A program made the translations under genes and the position numbers. Under the pieces are notes generated by a model. It saw only the letters and a list, made by a program, of their open reading frames with translations, was not told the DNA's origin and ran no database searches. A stretch of DNA of 6,050 nt from Bacillota bacterium. Its GTDB lineage: Bacteria > Bacillota > Clostridia > Peptostreptococcales > Anaerovoracaceae. The stretch lies in the NCBI GenBank assembly GCA_017621195.1, contig JAGATO010000265.1:1-6050 (forward strand), in the 5' to 3' direction. This document shows, piece by piece, positions 5,992-6,050 of the stretch. How positions within the stretch are numbered: position 1 is the first letter of the stretch; every line of letters starts with the position of its first letter.

Positions 5992-6050
5992 ATGAAGAGA
6001 TTCCTGGCTCTCCTGTGTGTGGCTGCCCTGTGCCTGAGCGCGTTTGCAGG
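5992..6050 (+). CDS. secreted protein N-terminus (signal peptide), probable ABC-transporter substrate-binding protein, partial
   Basis: Only 20 residues are visible: a Lys-Arg n-region, then a hydrophobic core FLALLCVAALCLSAFAG. This is a classic export signal; if the next residue were Cys, it would read as a lipoprotein. The ribosome binding site AGGAGGA (5977-5983) is near ideal, with nine bases from GG to the ATG. The gene starts 108 nt after the response regulator on the same strand with no rightward terminator between. In Bacillota, a YesM/YesN pair is very often followed by the solute-binding protein of a CUT1-type sugar transporter, which is the basis of the product guess; the sequence alone proves only secretion. 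Confidence 0.7.
   Translation, partial: MKRFLALLCVAALCLSAFA

Overview
The window looks like chromosomal DNA of a Bacillota bacterium, most likely a gut-type Clostridia relative. The grounds are strong AGGAGG-type ribosome binding sites on most genes, a YesM/YesN-style two-component pair, sigma-A promoters with perfect TATAAT boxes, a CcpA-type cre candidate, and roughly balanced GC in the genes with AT-richer spacers. No RNA gene, CRISPR array, insertion sequence or phage gene was seen.

Left half (1-2765, minus strand): a four-gene catabolic cluster read right to left. It begins with a SIS-domain phosphosugar isomerase with a complete GmhA-like metal site (2765-2115). Next is KduI, the zinc-dependent 5-dehydro-4-deoxy-D-glucuronate isomerase (1963-1127). 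Then comes a short-chain dehydrogenase of the gluconate 5-dehydrogenase subfamily, in the place KduD normally holds (1108-311). Last is an RraA-family protein that runs off the left edge (295-1). The last three genes are 15-18 nt apart and almost certainly share a transcript. The SIS gene is 151 nt upstream of kduI with no visible terminator between them. KduI plus a KduD-like enzyme turns the unsaturated-uronate product of polysaccharide lyases (pectin, or glycosaminoglycans) into 2-keto-3-deoxygluconate.

Centre (2766-3293): a divergent control region of about 530 nt. It holds two closely similar sigma-A promoters (TTGACG-N16-TATAAT, 97 bp apart) facing right, a near-perfect cre-like operator over the -10 side of the second promoter, small CCGG palindromes around the first, and a stem-loop just upstream of the SIS gene's ribosome binding site.

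Right half (3294-6050, plus strand): a membrane sensor histidine kinase of the YesM/LytS type overlaps by 26 nt with a compact response regulator carrying an AraC-type DNA-binding domain (YesN type). After a 108-nt AT-rich spacer with overlapping inverted repeats, a new gene opens with a signal peptide and leaves the window. By position and family habit it is probably the substrate-binding protein of a sugar ABC transporter.

Together this reads as a uronate/oligosaccharide utilisation locus: a surface sensor and AraC-type activator, a probable importer on the right, and intracellular isomerase/reductase steps on the left, probably under carbon catabolite control. The individual families are known. 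The less ordinary points are the gene mix (SIS isomerase and RraA-family protein flanking kduI-SDR) and the architecture of the control region.
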